The position numbers were made by a program, and so were the translations under genes. Positions 17,311 to 26,222 of a stretch of DNA of 64,000 nt are shown one piece after another. Source of the DNA: Dyadobacter fanqingshengii. Its GTDB lineage: Bacteria; Bacteroidota; Bacteroidia; Cytophagales; Spirosomataceae. The notes below the pieces were generated by a model. The model had not been told where the DNA came from and did no database searches. It saw nothing but the letters and a program-made list of their open reading frames with translations. Every line of letters begins with the position of its first letter. Within the stretch, counting starts at the first letter, position 1. The stretch covers positions 3,472,001 through 3,536,000 of the forward strand of contig NZ_CP098806.1 of NCBI RefSeq assembly GCF_023822005.2. Reading direction: 5' to 3'.

Positions 17311-18684
17311 TTATGTGTTAAGAAATAGGGACATAAAGAGCTCATCCAGGCTTGCAACAGAGATGACCTCAATTCTGAATTTCTTCAAATCCAAGCCTCT
17401 GCTGTTATATTTCGAAATGTAAACTTTTTTGAAACCCAACTTTTCCGCCTCAAAAATCCTGTTTTCTATCCTGTTCACAGCTCTTACTTCGCCCCCAAGC
17501 CCCACTTCCGCGGCAAAACAGACCGATGGCGGGATAAATTTGTCTTCATAAGACGAAACAATGGAGGCAATGACGGCCAGGTCAATGGCAGGATCTTCCA
17601 CTTTTAATCCACCGGCCACATTCAAAAATACATCCTGAACACCTAATCGAAATCCGCCTCGCTTTTCCAGAACGGCCAGCAACATTTGAAGTCGCTTTCC
17701 ATCAAAACCGGTGCTACTGCGCTGCGGTGTCCCATAATTGGCAACACTCACAAGCGATTGTATTTCAATCAACAACGGCCTGTTTCCTTCCATCATGGAG
17801 CCTATGGCAATGCCGCTTACAGGTTCGTCACGTTGGGAAATGAGGATTTCGGACGGGTTACTAACTTGCCGCAAACCGGAACCATGCATTTCGTAAATAC
17901 CCAGTTCTGATGTGCTTCCAAAGCGGTTTTTTACGGTCCTGAGAATGCGATAGGTGTTATGACGGTCTCCCTCAAATTGCAAAACCGTGTCCACCATATG
18001 TTCCAGCACTTTCGGACCTGCCAGCGAACCGTCTTTGGTAATGTGCCCGATCAGAAAAACGGGAACGCCCATTTCCTTGGCATATTTCATGAATTCAGCC
18101 GTACATTCCCTCACCTGCGACACGCTGCCTGCACCCGACTCAATGTAAGTCGATTGCATGGTTTGGATCGAATCAATAATCAGGATTTCGGGTTGGAAGT
18201 CTTCAATTTGCCGGAAGATATTTTGGGTATGCGTTTCGGTAAGGATAAAGCAGTTGTCGCTCTTGGAATCCATCCGTTCCGCCCGCATCTTAATCTGCTG
18301 ATCGGATTCTTCTCCCGAAACGTAAAGAACTTTTTTATTGGAGAGCGTAAGCGCAATTTGCAGCATCAATGTAGACTTCCCGATGCCTGGCTCTCCACCG
18401 ATTAAAACCAGCGAACCCTGCACAATTCCGCCTCCCAGCACCCGATTGAGCTCTCCATCGAATGTGGTGATCCTGGGCTCATTCTGATATTCTATTTGGG
18501 CAATTGCTCGCGGCCTGCTGGCCAGATTAACGCCTTTCCAGGCAACCGCCGTCTTTTTATCTTCTTTTTCAATAACTTCCTGAACAAAAGTATTCCATTC
18601 TCCGCACGAGGGGCACCGACCCACCCATTTGGGTGAATTATACCCACATTCCTGACAAAAATAGGCTGTCTTGGCTTTGGCCAT
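17311..18684 (-). CDS. radA: DNA repair protein RadA
   Basis: RecA-related ATPase of 457 residues that promotes branch migration in recombination. A four-cysteine zinc finger (C10, C13, C24, C27) opens the protein, followed by Walker A GGEPGIGKST at 96-105, the RadA-specific KNRFG motif (in VKNRFGSTSELGIYEM) and a C-terminal Lon-protease-like domain from about residue 280 (with DVFLNVAGGLKVEDPAIDLA), which serves as a scaffold. Length and order are normal for the family. It converges with the lipoprotein gene. Confidence 0.97.
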   Translation of the reverse strand: MAKAKTAYFCQECGYNSPKWVGRCPSCGEWNTFVQEVIEKEDKKTAVAWKGVNLASRPRAIAQIEYQNEPRITTFDGELNRVLGGGIVQGSLVLIGGEPGIGKSTLMLQIALTLSNKKVLYVSGEESDQQIKMRAERMDSKSDNCFILTETHTQNIFRQIEDFQPEILIIDSIQTMQSTYIESGAGSVSQVRECTAEFMKYAKEMGVPVFLIGHITKDGSLAGPKVLEHMVDTVLQFEGDRHNTYRILRTVKNRFGSTSELGIYEMHGSGLRQVSNPSEILISQRDEPVSGIAIGSMMEGNRPLLIEIQSLVSVANYGTPQRSSTGFDGKRLQMLLAVLEKRGGFRLGVQDVFLNVAGGLKVEDPAIDLAVIASIVSSYEDKFIPPSVCFAAEVGLGGEVRAVNRIENRIFEAEKLGFKKVYISKYNSRGLDLKKFRIEVISVASLDELFMSLFLNT

Positions 18685-18851
18685 AAGTAGAAAAGTAATA
18701 TTTATATATGCTTAGATATTAACACGATTTAGCCAATAATTATCCAAATATTCGTACGTTTCGGCCACAAAATCAAAAAAAATATAGGTTGGGTATAGTT
18801 TTTTATTTTTTGGCGTTATTAACCGGTTTTACTTAAAAAATTATATTATCC

Positions 18852-19571
18852 ATGAACATCCTGACAAAAGTTGCTTGTATTTGTTTGTTATGCCTGATGG
18901 CCATAACATCGGCGCAAGCACAGAAAAAAGGTTTTGCGTTCGGTATTAAGGGTGGCGTGAACTTATCACGCCTGACAATGGGAGATGTTTTTACGACGAG
19001 ATACGATGCAACGGGAAACCCATACTTGGGATACGATGGTAAAGAAGTGAAAGACAATTTGAAACAAAGCTTTGATACAAGAACAGGGGCAGTTGGCGGG
19101 ATATATGCAAGATTCGGCCGCACATTGTTTATTCAGCCGGAAGTTTTGGTTTCTACCAAAGGGGGATCATTTGAAATAATCAAGAATCACCTTGAAACTC
19201 CCGTAAGAGAAACGGTAAACGTAAAATACAGCAACATTGACGTGCCTTTGCTAATTGGTTTTAAAGGAGGTCCATTACGGATTCTGGCCGGACCAGTTAC
19301 TTCTTTCAGAATCGGTGATAACCAGCGGCTGAGAGACGCTTTCGAACATTATACTTCGGATCTTAATAATGCAATGTCTGAGGCGACATTCGGATATCAG
19401 ATCGGAGCTGGTCTGGATATCGGCAGTTTTAGCCTTGATGTGAGAAGGGAAGGCTCCTTTACCAATCTTGCTTCGTTCCAGGTGAATGGACAAACGGTTG
19501 GAAGCGGAAATGAAACTGTGAAACAAAAGATAAAATCCTGGCAGGTAACACTAGGCTTGAAGATATTTTAA
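18852..19571 (+). CDS. outer membrane beta-barrel protein (PorT-like)
   Basis: Small barrel of 239 residues with signal peptide about 1-23 (ends in AQAQ). Hallmarks of the family are GIKGGVNLSRL at the first strand, RFGRTLFIQPEVLVSTKGGSFE, the NIDVPLLIGFKGG strand and the final WQVTLGLKIF ending in phenylalanine, as for many outer-membrane barrels. Function unknown; members range from structural porins to PorT of the T9SS. Monocistronic with a terminator 110 bp downstream. Confidence 0.85.
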   Translation: MNILTKVACICLLCLMAITSAQAQKKGFAFGIKGGVNLSRLTMGDVFTTRYDATGNPYLGYDGKEVKDNLKQSFDTRTGAVGGIYARFGRTLFIQPEVLVSTKGGSFEIIKNHLETPVRETVNVKYSNIDVPLLIGFKGGPLRILAGPVTSFRIGDNQRLRDAFEHYTSDLNNAMSEATFGYQIGAGLDIGSFSLDVRREGSFTNLASFQVNGQTVGSGNETVKQKIKSWQVTLGLKIF

Positions 19572-19577
19572 TGATGA

Positions 19578-19614
19578 ATGAGTGAATAAATGTTGATCCA
19601 GAATATTCACTCAT
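19578..19614. repeat. 11-bp inverted repeat after the barrel gene
   Basis: ATGAGTGAATA pairs with TATTCACTCAT across a 15-base loop, starting six bases after the stop codon. No T tract follows, so it is not a standard terminator; it may protect the 3' end of the message. A short tandem of CAATCATT (19632-19652) follows. Confidence 0.5.
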
Positions 19615-19680
19615 CGCACCGGCGCCCCGGTCAATCATTCAATCATTCAATCTTTATATTTTCCCCCATAAAACAAAACA

Positions 19681-19716
19681 AGCAGCCTTCGATCTGAGCG
19701 ATGGCTGCTGTTTTTA
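19681..19716. terminator. bidirectional intrinsic terminator
   Basis: AGCAGCC pairs with GGCTGCT, with T-rich tails on both strands (GTTTTTAT on plus; TTGTTTTGTTTTA on minus). It lies between the convergent barrel and LytTR genes. Confidence 0.8.
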
Positions 19717-19750
19717 TGAATAACCCACTAATTTAATTCACCAAAAATCC

Positions 19751-20149
19751 TTATGCGGAAATGCGCAGATTGGTATGATCAAGCATTCCGGTGATTTCTT
19801 TGATTTTCCTGCGTGAGACCACCACTTCTTTGCCACAAGACAATTTCAGCATGCGGTCATCTTCAAGGCGTTCCACAACGTAATCCGAATTAACAAGATA
19901 GGATTTGTGAACACGCATGAAATTTGGATTTAACTGACCGGCCAAAGATTTCAAGGTTTTGGAAACCAGATACTTTTTGCCAGTGTTCGTATATATGAAT
20001 GTGTAATTGCCTTCTCCCTCAAGAAAAGTAATTACCTCAGGAGCCAAATATATGGTCCGTCCCATAGATTGCACGGAGATCGAAGAAGCGCTGCCATTGA
20101 TTGATTTTCCTGACAGGTTGGGGTGTGTAAAGCTTGAAAAGTTTTTCAT
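19751..20149 (-). CDS. LytTR DNA-binding domain protein
   Basis: Stand-alone LytTR regulator of 132 residues. After about 25 variable residues comes the LytTR fold with TIYLAPEVITFLEGEGNYTFIYTNTG, the middle segment VSKTLKSLAGQLNPNFMRVHKSYLVN and the end VVVSRRKIKEITGML. There is no receiver domain and no sensor kinase nearby, so input must come by another route. I start at the second in-frame ATG (MKNFSSF): the -7 element at 20186-20193 falls between it and the upstream ATG at 20197, which therefore would not be transcribed. Confidence 0.85.
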   Translation of the reverse strand: MKNFSSFTHPNLSGKSINGSASSISVQSMGRTIYLAPEVITFLEGEGNYTFIYTNTGKKYLVSKTLKSLAGQLNPNFMRVHKSYLVNSDYVVERLEDDRMLKLSCGKEVVVSRRKIKEITGMLDHTNLRISA

Positions 20150-20185
20150 GGTAATAGAGACTAATGTTGTTTTGTTTTCTTGAAT

Positions 20186-20193
20186 CAAAATTA
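20186..20193 (-). promoter_or_regulatory. -7 promoter element of the LytTR gene
   Basis: Minus strand TAATTTTG matches TAnnTTTG, 36 bp before the chosen ATG. It sets the likely transcription start at about 20180 and excludes the longer reading frame. Confidence 0.5.
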
Positions 20194-20381
20194 GCATATA
20201 GCGTATATACTGGAAATACGTAAAAGTACGTACACGAATATAATCGCCTGAAAATCAAAATATTAACATTGGCTTAAAATCCAAAAGGCGTAAGTAAACT
20301 TAGTAAAATGCGTAATTCTACTTACTCCCGAAATTTGCCTGAAATTTCAGATTAGCTGAATTGATATTATTCGCGCCGACC

Positions 20382-20456
20382 GATGCATACCAGGAGGCCG
20401 AACTTTAATTATCTTTGCACCTATTTTGGTGTGGATCCTGATGCATACCGGCCTCC
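20382..20456. repeat. direct and inverted repeats flanking the pheS promoter
   Basis: GATGCATACC occurs at 20382-20391 and again at 20440-20449. Immediately beside these copies, GGAGGCCG (20393-20400) and CGGCCTCC (20449-20456) are exact reverse complements. The -7 element lies between the two copies. The left copy is upstream of the likely transcription start, so a double-stranded operator is more likely than an RNA structure. Confidence 0.5.
20410..20417 (+). promoter_or_regulatory. -7 promoter element of pheS
   Basis: TATCTTTG fits TAnnTTTG exactly. The message would carry a leader of about 57 bases. No -33 TTTG was found at standard spacing. Confidence 0.6.
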
Positions 20457-20481
20457 AATCATTAGATAACAACAATAGTTT

Positions 20482-21522
20482 ATGGTTACTGAACGCGTTA
20501 AAGAGTTAATTTCGGAAATTGAACAAATCACAGTGGACAGTAAAGACCAGCTGGAAGCTTTCCGCCTCAGATATATCAGTAAAAAAGGCATAGTTACCGA
20601 ACTGTTCGAAGGTTTAAAAAACATTCCTCAGGAAGACCGCCGAGCGGTGGGCCAGGAGCTGAACACACTTAAAAATCTTGCTCAAAACCGTTTTCAGGAA
20701 TTTAATGCGTCCATAGAAAGCGCAGCGGATAGTAATCCCGAGATGGTCATTGACCTCACATTGCCGGTTATTCCCAATCAGCAGGGGAGCCTGCATCCGC
20801 TGACTATCGTGAGAAGGCGGATCATTGAGATTTTCGAGCGAATGGGTTTCAATGTTTCCTATGGACCCGAAATTGAAAAAGACTGGTATAATTTCAGCGC
20901 TTTGAACTTTGCCGACAACCATCCGGCCCGCGAAATGCAGGATACGTTCTTTATTTCAAAAAGTGAGGGCGAAGTGAAAGATGATGTGCTGCTGCGTACG
21001 CACACTTCTAATGTGCAGGTCAGACTGATGGAACGCCAAAAACCGCCGATCAGGTCTATTATGCCTGGCCGCGTTTTCCGAAATGAGGCAATTTCCGCCC
21101 GTGCGCACTGTGTTTTTCACCAGGTCGAAGGTTTATATGTAGATCGGAATGTGAGTTTCAAAGATTTGAAGGACACATTATATCACTTTGCCAAAGAAAT
21201 GTTTGGTAAAGAATCCAAAATCCGTCTGCGCCCCTCCTATTTTCCTTTCACAGAGCCAAGCGCGGAAATTGACGTGACCTGTTTCATTTGCAAGGGAAAG
21301 GGTTGCAACATTTGCAAATATTCAGGCTGGGTTGAAATAGCAGGATCTGGAATGGTTGACCCTAATGTGCTTACCAACTGCGGCATAGACAGCGAAGAAT
21401 ATACAGGCTTTGCTTTCGGGATGGGAATCGAGCGGATTACCATGTTGCGTTATGGAATCAATGACCTCCGCCTGTTTACAGAAAATGATGTCCGGTTTTT
21501 AAGGCAGTTTGAAGGCGCCTGA
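20482..21522 (+). CDS. pheS: phenylalanine--tRNA ligase alpha subunit
   Basis: Catalytic subunit of class II phenylalanyl-tRNA synthetase, 346 residues. The N-terminal coiled coil (about 1-85) is followed by the catalytic core with FYISKSEGEV-like segment DTFFISKSEGEVKDDVLLRT, motif 2 GRVFRNEAISARAHCVFHQ and motif 3 GFAFGMGIERITMLRYGI near the end. It also has the PSYFPFTEPSAEIDVTCF block typical of PheS. The beta subunit gene is not adjacent. The gene has its own promoter and a very strong terminator. Confidence 0.98.
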   Translation: MVTERVKELISEIEQITVDSKDQLEAFRLRYISKKGIVTELFEGLKNIPQEDRRAVGQELNTLKNLAQNRFQEFNASIESAADSNPEMVIDLTLPVIPNQQGSLHPLTIVRRRIIEIFERMGFNVSYGPEIEKDWYNFSALNFADNHPAREMQDTFFISKSEGEVKDDVLLRTHTSNVQVRLMERQKPPIRSIMPGRVFRNEAISARAHCVFHQVEGLYVDRNVSFKDLKDTLYHFAKEMFGKESKIRLRPSYFPFTEPSAEIDVTCFICKGKGCNICKYSGWVEIAGSGMVDPNVLTNCGIDSEEYTGFAFGMGIERITMLRYGINDLRLFTENDVRFLRQFEGA

Positions 21523-21541
21523 TTCAGATATATATTAAAAT

Positions 21542-21592
21542 AAAAAGCTCAAAGTTTGCAGACATTGCGTCGTCTGAACTTTGAGCTTTTTA
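21542..21592. terminator. bidirectional intrinsic terminator
   Basis: A long stem, AAAAAGCTCAAAGT with ACTTTGAGCTTTTT, continues inward as CAGAC with GTCTG. It sits between pheS and the convergent esterase gene. Confidence 0.9.
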
Positions 21593-21605
21593 TTTTCCAG
21601 TATTT

Positions 21606-22340
21606 TTATTGAAACCGCGTCTCTAAATAGTAAGGAAGCATCCGTTTCCAAACCCACCAGTCGTGCGGCATATCCGGCCCCCAAATGTCCAGCTCATGCG
21701 GAACATTCTTGGAAGTAAGGATCGATGAAATAGCTCTCGAATATTCAGGAACCTCGTAAGCGCCCGAGCCCGTCACGAAATGAATATGACGGCTGTCGCG
21801 ATACATGGAAAGATGCCATTCGGCTTTCAATTGCGGCAAGTAATGCACCGGCGAATTGAAATACACATTGTCGTCGTAATAGCCGTCCGTGTAAACGCTC
21901 AGGTCGTAACATCCGCTCATGGCAATAATCCCATGAATGTAATCGGGATGCTTGAAGAACAGATTTGCTGCATGCATGGCGCCAAATGACGCTCCCGCGG
22001 CAATAATTTCGTTATTCTGACTTGAAGTGTCCTTGATAAACGGGATAACTTCTTTAATCACGTAGTCATTGAACAACTGGTGCCGCACCGCTTTGTCGTA
22101 ACCATGCATATGCGGGTTCAGCCAGCTCTCTGCATTGATACTATTAATACAATATACTTTTACTTTCCCTGCATTGATATAAGGCGCAATGCTCTCTATT
22201 AATCCATTTTGTTCGTACTCTAAATAATCCGAGGCTGCTGTTGGAATCATTAACAAGGCTATTCCATAATGTCCGTAGACCGCAATATCCATATTCTTAT
22301 TCAGTGCCGGACTATACCAACCGGTTACTTCACGTTGCAT
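21606..22340 (-). CDS. alpha/beta-hydrolase, esterase family
   Basis: Cytoplasmic hydrolase of 244 residues of the putative esterase (EsteraseD-like) family. The nucleophile elbow is GASFG in EIIAAGASFGAMHAANLFF, and a C-terminal MPHDWWVWKRMLP carries a candidate catalytic histidine. No signal peptide is present. It lies 120 bp downstream of the permuted ATP-grasp gene on the same strand, and no terminator is seen between them, so a functional link is plausible but unproven. Confidence 0.8.
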   Translation of the reverse strand: MQREVTGWYSPALNKNMDIAVYGHYGIALLMIPTAASDYLEYEQNGLIESIAPYINAGKVKVYCINSINAESWLNPHMHGYDKAVRHQLFNDYVIKEVIPFIKDTSSQNNEIIAAGASFGAMHAANLFFKHPDYIHGIIAMSGCYDLSVYTDGYYDDNVYFNSPVHYLPQLKAEWHLSMYRDSRHIHFVTGSGAYEVPEYSRAISSILTSKNVPHELDIWGPDMPHDWWVWKRMLPYYLETRFQ

Positions 22341-22460
22341 TGCTTTATCATTTAAGTTGCTTTATATATTGATAAAAAATCAGGCAGTCAATAAATCTGG
22401 TTTAAAAGAATTTAATAAACCATTATCATCAACAGCCTGCCAGCAACTGTTAATGATATA

Positions 22461-23891
22461 TTAATACAGAACCCAGGTATCCTTGCCCCCTCCGCCTTGT
22501 GACGAATTAACGACCAAAGAACCTTTACGAAGCGCTACACGCGTGAGCCCACCCGGAATCACGCTGATATCGTCCCCGTATAATATGTACGGGCGCAGAT
22601 CCACATGCCTGCCTTCCGCGTGTCCTTCCACCATACAAGGCACCCGCGAAAGCGAAATTGTAGGCTGTGCAATGTAGTTCCTCGGGTTGTCGCGGATTTT
22701 TTCCCTGAACAATTCGTGTTCTTCCGCAGTCGCTTTTGGTCCGATTAACATGCCATAGCCACCTGCTTCATTGGCTTCTTTTACAACGAGTTCGGCGATA
22801 TTTTCAATGACATAATCAAAATCCTCCTGCTCGCCGCAGATGTATGTTTTCACGTTTGGAATAATGGCTTCCTCCCCTAAATAGTACTTGATAATCCGCG
22901 GCACATATGCATATACAACCTTATCATCGGCCACGCCGGTTCCCGGAGCATTCGCTAATGCAACACGACCCTTCTTATAAACCTCAAAAATGCCAGGAAT
23001 TCCGATCAAAGAATCAGGATTAAATGCTTCCGGATCCATGAAAGTGTCGTCTATCCTGCGATAGATCACGTCTACAATTTGGAGCCCGTTTGTAGTCCGC
23101 ATTTTTACATATCCATCCGAAACGACCAGATCCCGCGCATCCACAAGCTCGACGCCCATTTGCTGCGCCAGATAAGAATGTTCGAAATAAGCGGAATTAT
23201 AAATGCCTGGCGTCAGGACAGCAACAGTTGGATTCGGGCGATCCGCCAAATGCTGCAACATTTGCAGCAGCCGTGTCGGGTAGTCAGAAACAGGCCTCAC
23301 GCCGGTTCTGGCGAGCACATCCGGAAAGATCTGTTTAGACAGCTCTCTGTTTTCAAGCATATAAGACACGCCGGACGGGCAGCGCAGGTTGTCTTCCAAA
23401 ACCATAAATGTGCCGTCATCGCCTTTAATTAAATCGGTCCCGGTAATGTGGCACCAGATTCCCTTAGGCGGTTTCAATCCAAGACAAGGTTTTAAAAAGC
23501 ATTTGCTGGACTCGATCAATTCTCGTGGCACAACGCCGTCGTTCAGGATATTCTGCTCATTGTAAACATCATCGATAAACATGTTTAATGCCTTGATACG
23601 CTGTTTAAGGCCGGTTTCGAGCCATTCCCACTCGGCATTGGAAAGCACGCGCGGGATAATATCTATGGGCATGATCCGCTCGGTGCCCTCGCCTTCAGAA
23701 TACACATTGAATGTGATCCCCATGGAAAGCAATGCACGTTCGGTGGCCAGCTGGCGGTTTGTAAGGTCGTCGTGTGTGAGGTTTTCAAATTTGTTCTTTA
23801 AATGTTCGTACCCCGGCCGTATCTCTCCATCTGCGGTGAACATTTCATCGAAGAAATTTTCGCTTTGATAATTAGAAAATGAAAAATTCAT
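22461..23891 (-). CDS. circularly permuted type 2 ATP-grasp protein
   Basis: Protein of 476 residues matching the circularly permuted ATP-grasp type 2 family, presumed to form amide or peptide bonds using ATP. Hallmarks are FIDDVYNEQNIL, LEDNLRCPSGVSYMLENR and, near the end, the nucleotide-binding region EANEAGGYGMLIGPKA and HVDLRPYILYGDD. The start is the ATG reading MNFSFSN; the open frame extends to a TTG three codons upstream. In many bacteria this gene is followed by an alpha-E domain gene and a transglutaminase; here an esterase follows instead. Confidence 0.9.
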   Translation of the reverse strand: MNFSFSNYQSENFFDEMFTADGEIRPGYEHLKNKFENLTHDDLTNRQLATERALLSMGITFNVYSEGEGTERIMPIDIIPRVLSNAEWEWLETGLKQRIKALNMFIDDVYNEQNILNDGVVPRELIESSKCFLKPCLGLKPPKGIWCHITGTDLIKGDDGTFMVLEDNLRCPSGVSYMLENRELSKQIFPDVLARTGVRPVSDYPTRLLQMLQHLADRPNPTVAVLTPGIYNSAYFEHSYLAQQMGVELVDARDLVVSDGYVKMRTTNGLQIVDVIYRRIDDTFMDPEAFNPDSLIGIPGIFEVYKKGRVALANAPGTGVADDKVVYAYVPRIIKYYLGEEAIIPNVKTYICGEQEDFDYVIENIAELVVKEANEAGGYGMLIGPKATAEEHELFREKIRDNPRNYIAQPTISLSRVPCMVEGHAEGRHVDLRPYILYGDDISVIPGGLTRVALRKGSLVVNSSQGGGGKDTWVLY

Positions 23892-24125
23892 ACAATACAA
23901 AATTTGAATAAGTATATATCAGTTATTTACAAAACAATATATGGTCAATGTTTTGATTTACAAATAAAATGGACCGATAAATACCAGGTAAGGCTAAATA
24001 TTAAAATCATACCGTTCGTTTAATGCAAACATTATTTATCCATTCGGTCAAACTCGGTTGGAAGTCCGTGCAGTTAGGCTTTTCTTTGCAAGGATTTAGC
24101 CCCGCATCAACGTCTTCATTACGAT

Positions 24126-25673
24126 ATGTTTAAACATTGCTTACCTGTAATTGCACTCATTCTGGGAATGGCGCAGGCTGCCGATTCCCAGCATTTGCCG
24201 GGTGTTGCAATGGGTAACTATGCGGGAACCAACGCATTATATCACAATCCGGCCTTTGTTGCCGACAGTCGGTATAGCGTGTATGTCAATGTGGTAGGCA
24301 GTCAGTTTTACACCGCCAACAACCATGTCAGATATGAAGCTCCCTACTCCTTTTTGAGCCTCATTACCAACACTGTATCCGACGAATACCGTAATGAGCG
24401 TGGCGTTTTACAATTTCCGCGTTCCTATTTGGGGGAAAAATTGAACGGAAACCGAAAATATATGAACGCAGGTGGGGACACGCGCCTGCCTTCGGTGATG
24501 TTTAATTTGTTTAAAGGAAAAATCGGCGTGGGTATTTCCACAAGGGCAAGATACATTCTGAACACAACGGGTGTTACCGAGCCGCTGGCGAGGCTGATAA
24601 GTAAAACCACGCAACTGGAAGAATTACAGGGCCCTTTCTTTGATAACCAGTCGGGTAAGCTGCATTTGAATGGCTTGGGCGAAGTTGCTTTTACAGTAGG
24701 CGGGACCGTAATTGATAATGAAACCGATTATTTGAAAGTTGGATTTACTGTAAAAAGACTTATCGGATTGTACAATGCACACGCGATCATCGATAATTCT
24801 TCCTACGACATTCAGCCGGACGAAACCTGGGAAAACAAGCGCCAGTTTATTCGCGTGGAAGAAATTAATGTCCGTTACGGGATGACGCGGGACGAAGGGT
24901 TTCAAAACATTAAACCATCGCCTGCATGGCTCGTCGGCGGCGCGCCTCCGGGAAGCGGCTGGGGTTTTGACCTTGGTGCGGTTTATGAATACAGGCCGGA
25001 CATTAACAAATACACTTACACGGAAAAAGGCGAAAGAAAGCGGGACGCATCTAAAAACAAATATTTATATCGTGTTGCAGTTTCACTGACAGACATTGGC
25101 CGGGTTCATTTCAAAAATCCAGCCTACGTTTTACAACAAGAAATCCATACAACCAACAAAGAACTGAGATACGATTCATTCCAAAAACTGGAAGGCTCCG
25201 AGGGGATTTTTAATGCAATCAACAGCTCACTCGACGGCGGTGCACCGCTTGCCCCTAATTTCAAATCCGTTTTGCCGACGGCTTTTCAGGCGAGTGTGGA
25301 TTACAATGTTCAGCCCAGGGTTTACGTTAGCGGATTATGGGTTCAAAATCTGATTTCCCAAAATGCATTTGGCATGAAAGCAGAATCAGCGATTTCGGTA
25401 ACACCGCGCTATGAGCACAAATGGTATGAAATCTCTGTTCCTTTAACATTAATGAACCGTTACAGATCGCCGGCTATCGGTCTTGCCGGACGTGCGGGAC
25501 CATTGTGGATCGGAACCGATCACTTGACCGGATTACTGAACATTGGCAACCCAAAATCCTTTAATTTGTATTTCGGAATATCGGCAGGTCTTTTCCGTCG
25601 TCCGCCCGAATCACAAAATCAATGCTGGCCACCAGAAGATTCGTGGATTAGACGCATTTTTCGCAAACGATAA
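24126..25673 (+). CDS. DUF5723 family outer membrane protein
   Basis: Secreted protein of 515 residues with signal peptide about 1-21 (ends in ADSQ). The start of the mature part, MGNYAGTNALYHNPAFVADSRY, is typical of FadL-like or DUF5723 barrels of Bacteroidota, and the protein is rich in alternating aromatic and glycine strands to the end. The C-terminus (WPPEDSWIRRIFRKR) is basic and not a classic barrel ending. Role unknown; such proteins are often listed among outer-membrane barrels. It is 74 bp from msrB on the same strand. Confidence 0.75.
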   Translation: MFKHCLPVIALILGMAQAADSQHLPGVAMGNYAGTNALYHNPAFVADSRYSVYVNVVGSQFYTANNHVRYEAPYSFLSLITNTVSDEYRNERGVLQFPRSYLGEKLNGNRKYMNAGGDTRLPSVMFNLFKGKIGVGISTRARYILNTTGVTEPLARLISKTTQLEELQGPFFDNQSGKLHLNGLGEVAFTVGGTVIDNETDYLKVGFTVKRLIGLYNAHAIIDNSSYDIQPDETWENKRQFIRVEEINVRYGMTRDEGFQNIKPSPAWLVGGAPPGSGWGFDLGAVYEYRPDINKYTYTEKGERKRDASKNKYLYRVAVSLTDIGRVHFKNPAYVLQQEIHTTNKELRYDSFQKLEGSEGIFNAINSSLDGGAPLAPNFKSVLPTAFQASVDYNVQPRVYVSGLWVQNLISQNAFGMKAESAISVTPRYEHKWYEISVPLTLMNRYRSPAIGLAGRAGPLWIGTDHLTGLLNIGNPKSFNLYFGISAGLFRRPPESQNQCWPPEDSWIRRIFRKR

Positions 25674-25747
25674 ATGCGCCGTCCGCGTTTAATAATGATA
25701 TGGTACAATTTTCTTATTGGCGCCATGATCTTTAAACAAGCACTAGA

Positions 25748-26140
25748 ATGAGAGAAGTAGAAAAAACCAAAGAAGAGTGGCAAAAAGAGCTGACGGGACA
25801 ACAATGCTTTGTGCTCTTTGAAAAAGGAACAGAAAGGCCTTTTTCACACCCATATAACGACAATAAAGAGGAAGGAACCTATGTGTGCGCAGCTTGCAGC
25901 ACGCCCTTGTTCAGCTCGGAGACTAAGTACGACTCCGGTTCGGGATGGCCCAGTTTCTTCCAGCCGATCTCATCGGGCAATGTGGAAGAAATTGTGGACC
26001 GTGGCCACGGCATGATCCGAACAGAAGTGGTATGCAGGACGTGTGGCGGGCATTTGGGACACGTTTTCAATGACGGCCCGAAACCCACAGGCCTCAGATA
26101 TTGCATGAATGGCGCTGCGTTGAAATTCGACAAAGCCTGA
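25748..26140 (+). CDS. msrB: peptide-methionine (R)-S-oxide reductase
   Basis: Repairs R-sulfoxides of methionine in proteins. Single-domain MsrB of 130 residues without a signal peptide, so cytoplasmic. Zinc ligands are the pairs C47/C50 and C96/C99; the catalytic cysteine is C119 in RYCMNG, and GGHLGHVF provides the active-site histidines (H102, H105). [11 protein letters not shown] and [10 protein letters not shown] are typical of the family. MsrA is not fused or adjacent. It has a strong terminator just after the stop. Confidence 0.96.
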   Translation: MREVEKTKEEWQKELTGQQCFVLFEKGTERPFSHPYNDNKEEGTYVCAACSTPLFSSETKYDSGSGWPSFFQPISSGNVEEIVDRGHGMIRTEVVCRTCGGHLGHVFNDGPKPTGLRYCMNGAALKFDKA

Positions 26141-26154
26141 TCAAATAATTCATA

Positions 26155-26190
26155 AAAAGCCGGACTAAGTCATAAATGTCCGGCTTTTCT
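26155..26190 (+). terminator. intrinsic terminator of msrB
   Basis: An 11-bp stem, AAAAGCCGGAC with GTCCGGCTTTT, with a 12-base loop. It is followed directly by the promoter element of the next gene. Confidence 0.88.
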
Positions 26191-26198
26191 TATCTTTG
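26191..26198 (+). promoter_or_regulatory. -7 promoter element of the PBP1A gene
   Basis: TATCTTTG fits TAnnTTTG, 24 bp before the ATG, immediately after the msrB terminator. The upstream TTTG box is not evident, since the terminator stem occupies that position. Confidence 0.55.
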
Positions 26199-26222
26199 AA
26201 TTCTTACGAACCTTAACGTTTG

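Larger units (their letters stand above)
20150..20481. other. 332-bp divergent intergenic region with several short repeats
   Basis: No gene is seen. The region holds promoters for both neighbours and several short symmetric motifs: the palindrome GTATATAC near 20204, the pair GTAAGTA (20290-20296) and TACTTAC (20319-20325), two GAAATTT copies near 20330-20350, and the paired repeats around the pheS promoter listed separately. Some could be sites for the LytTR protein encoded alongside, but none fits a site I can define. Confidence 0.4.

Noticed and set aside
19632..19652. Tandem CAATCATT copies as the edge of a CRISPR-like or satellite array
   Set aside because: Only two and a half eight-base copies occur, without spacers or nearby cas genes.
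20418..20481. T-box leader in front of pheS
   Set aside because: The leader is about 57 bases, too short, and no T-box sequence or terminator is found in it.
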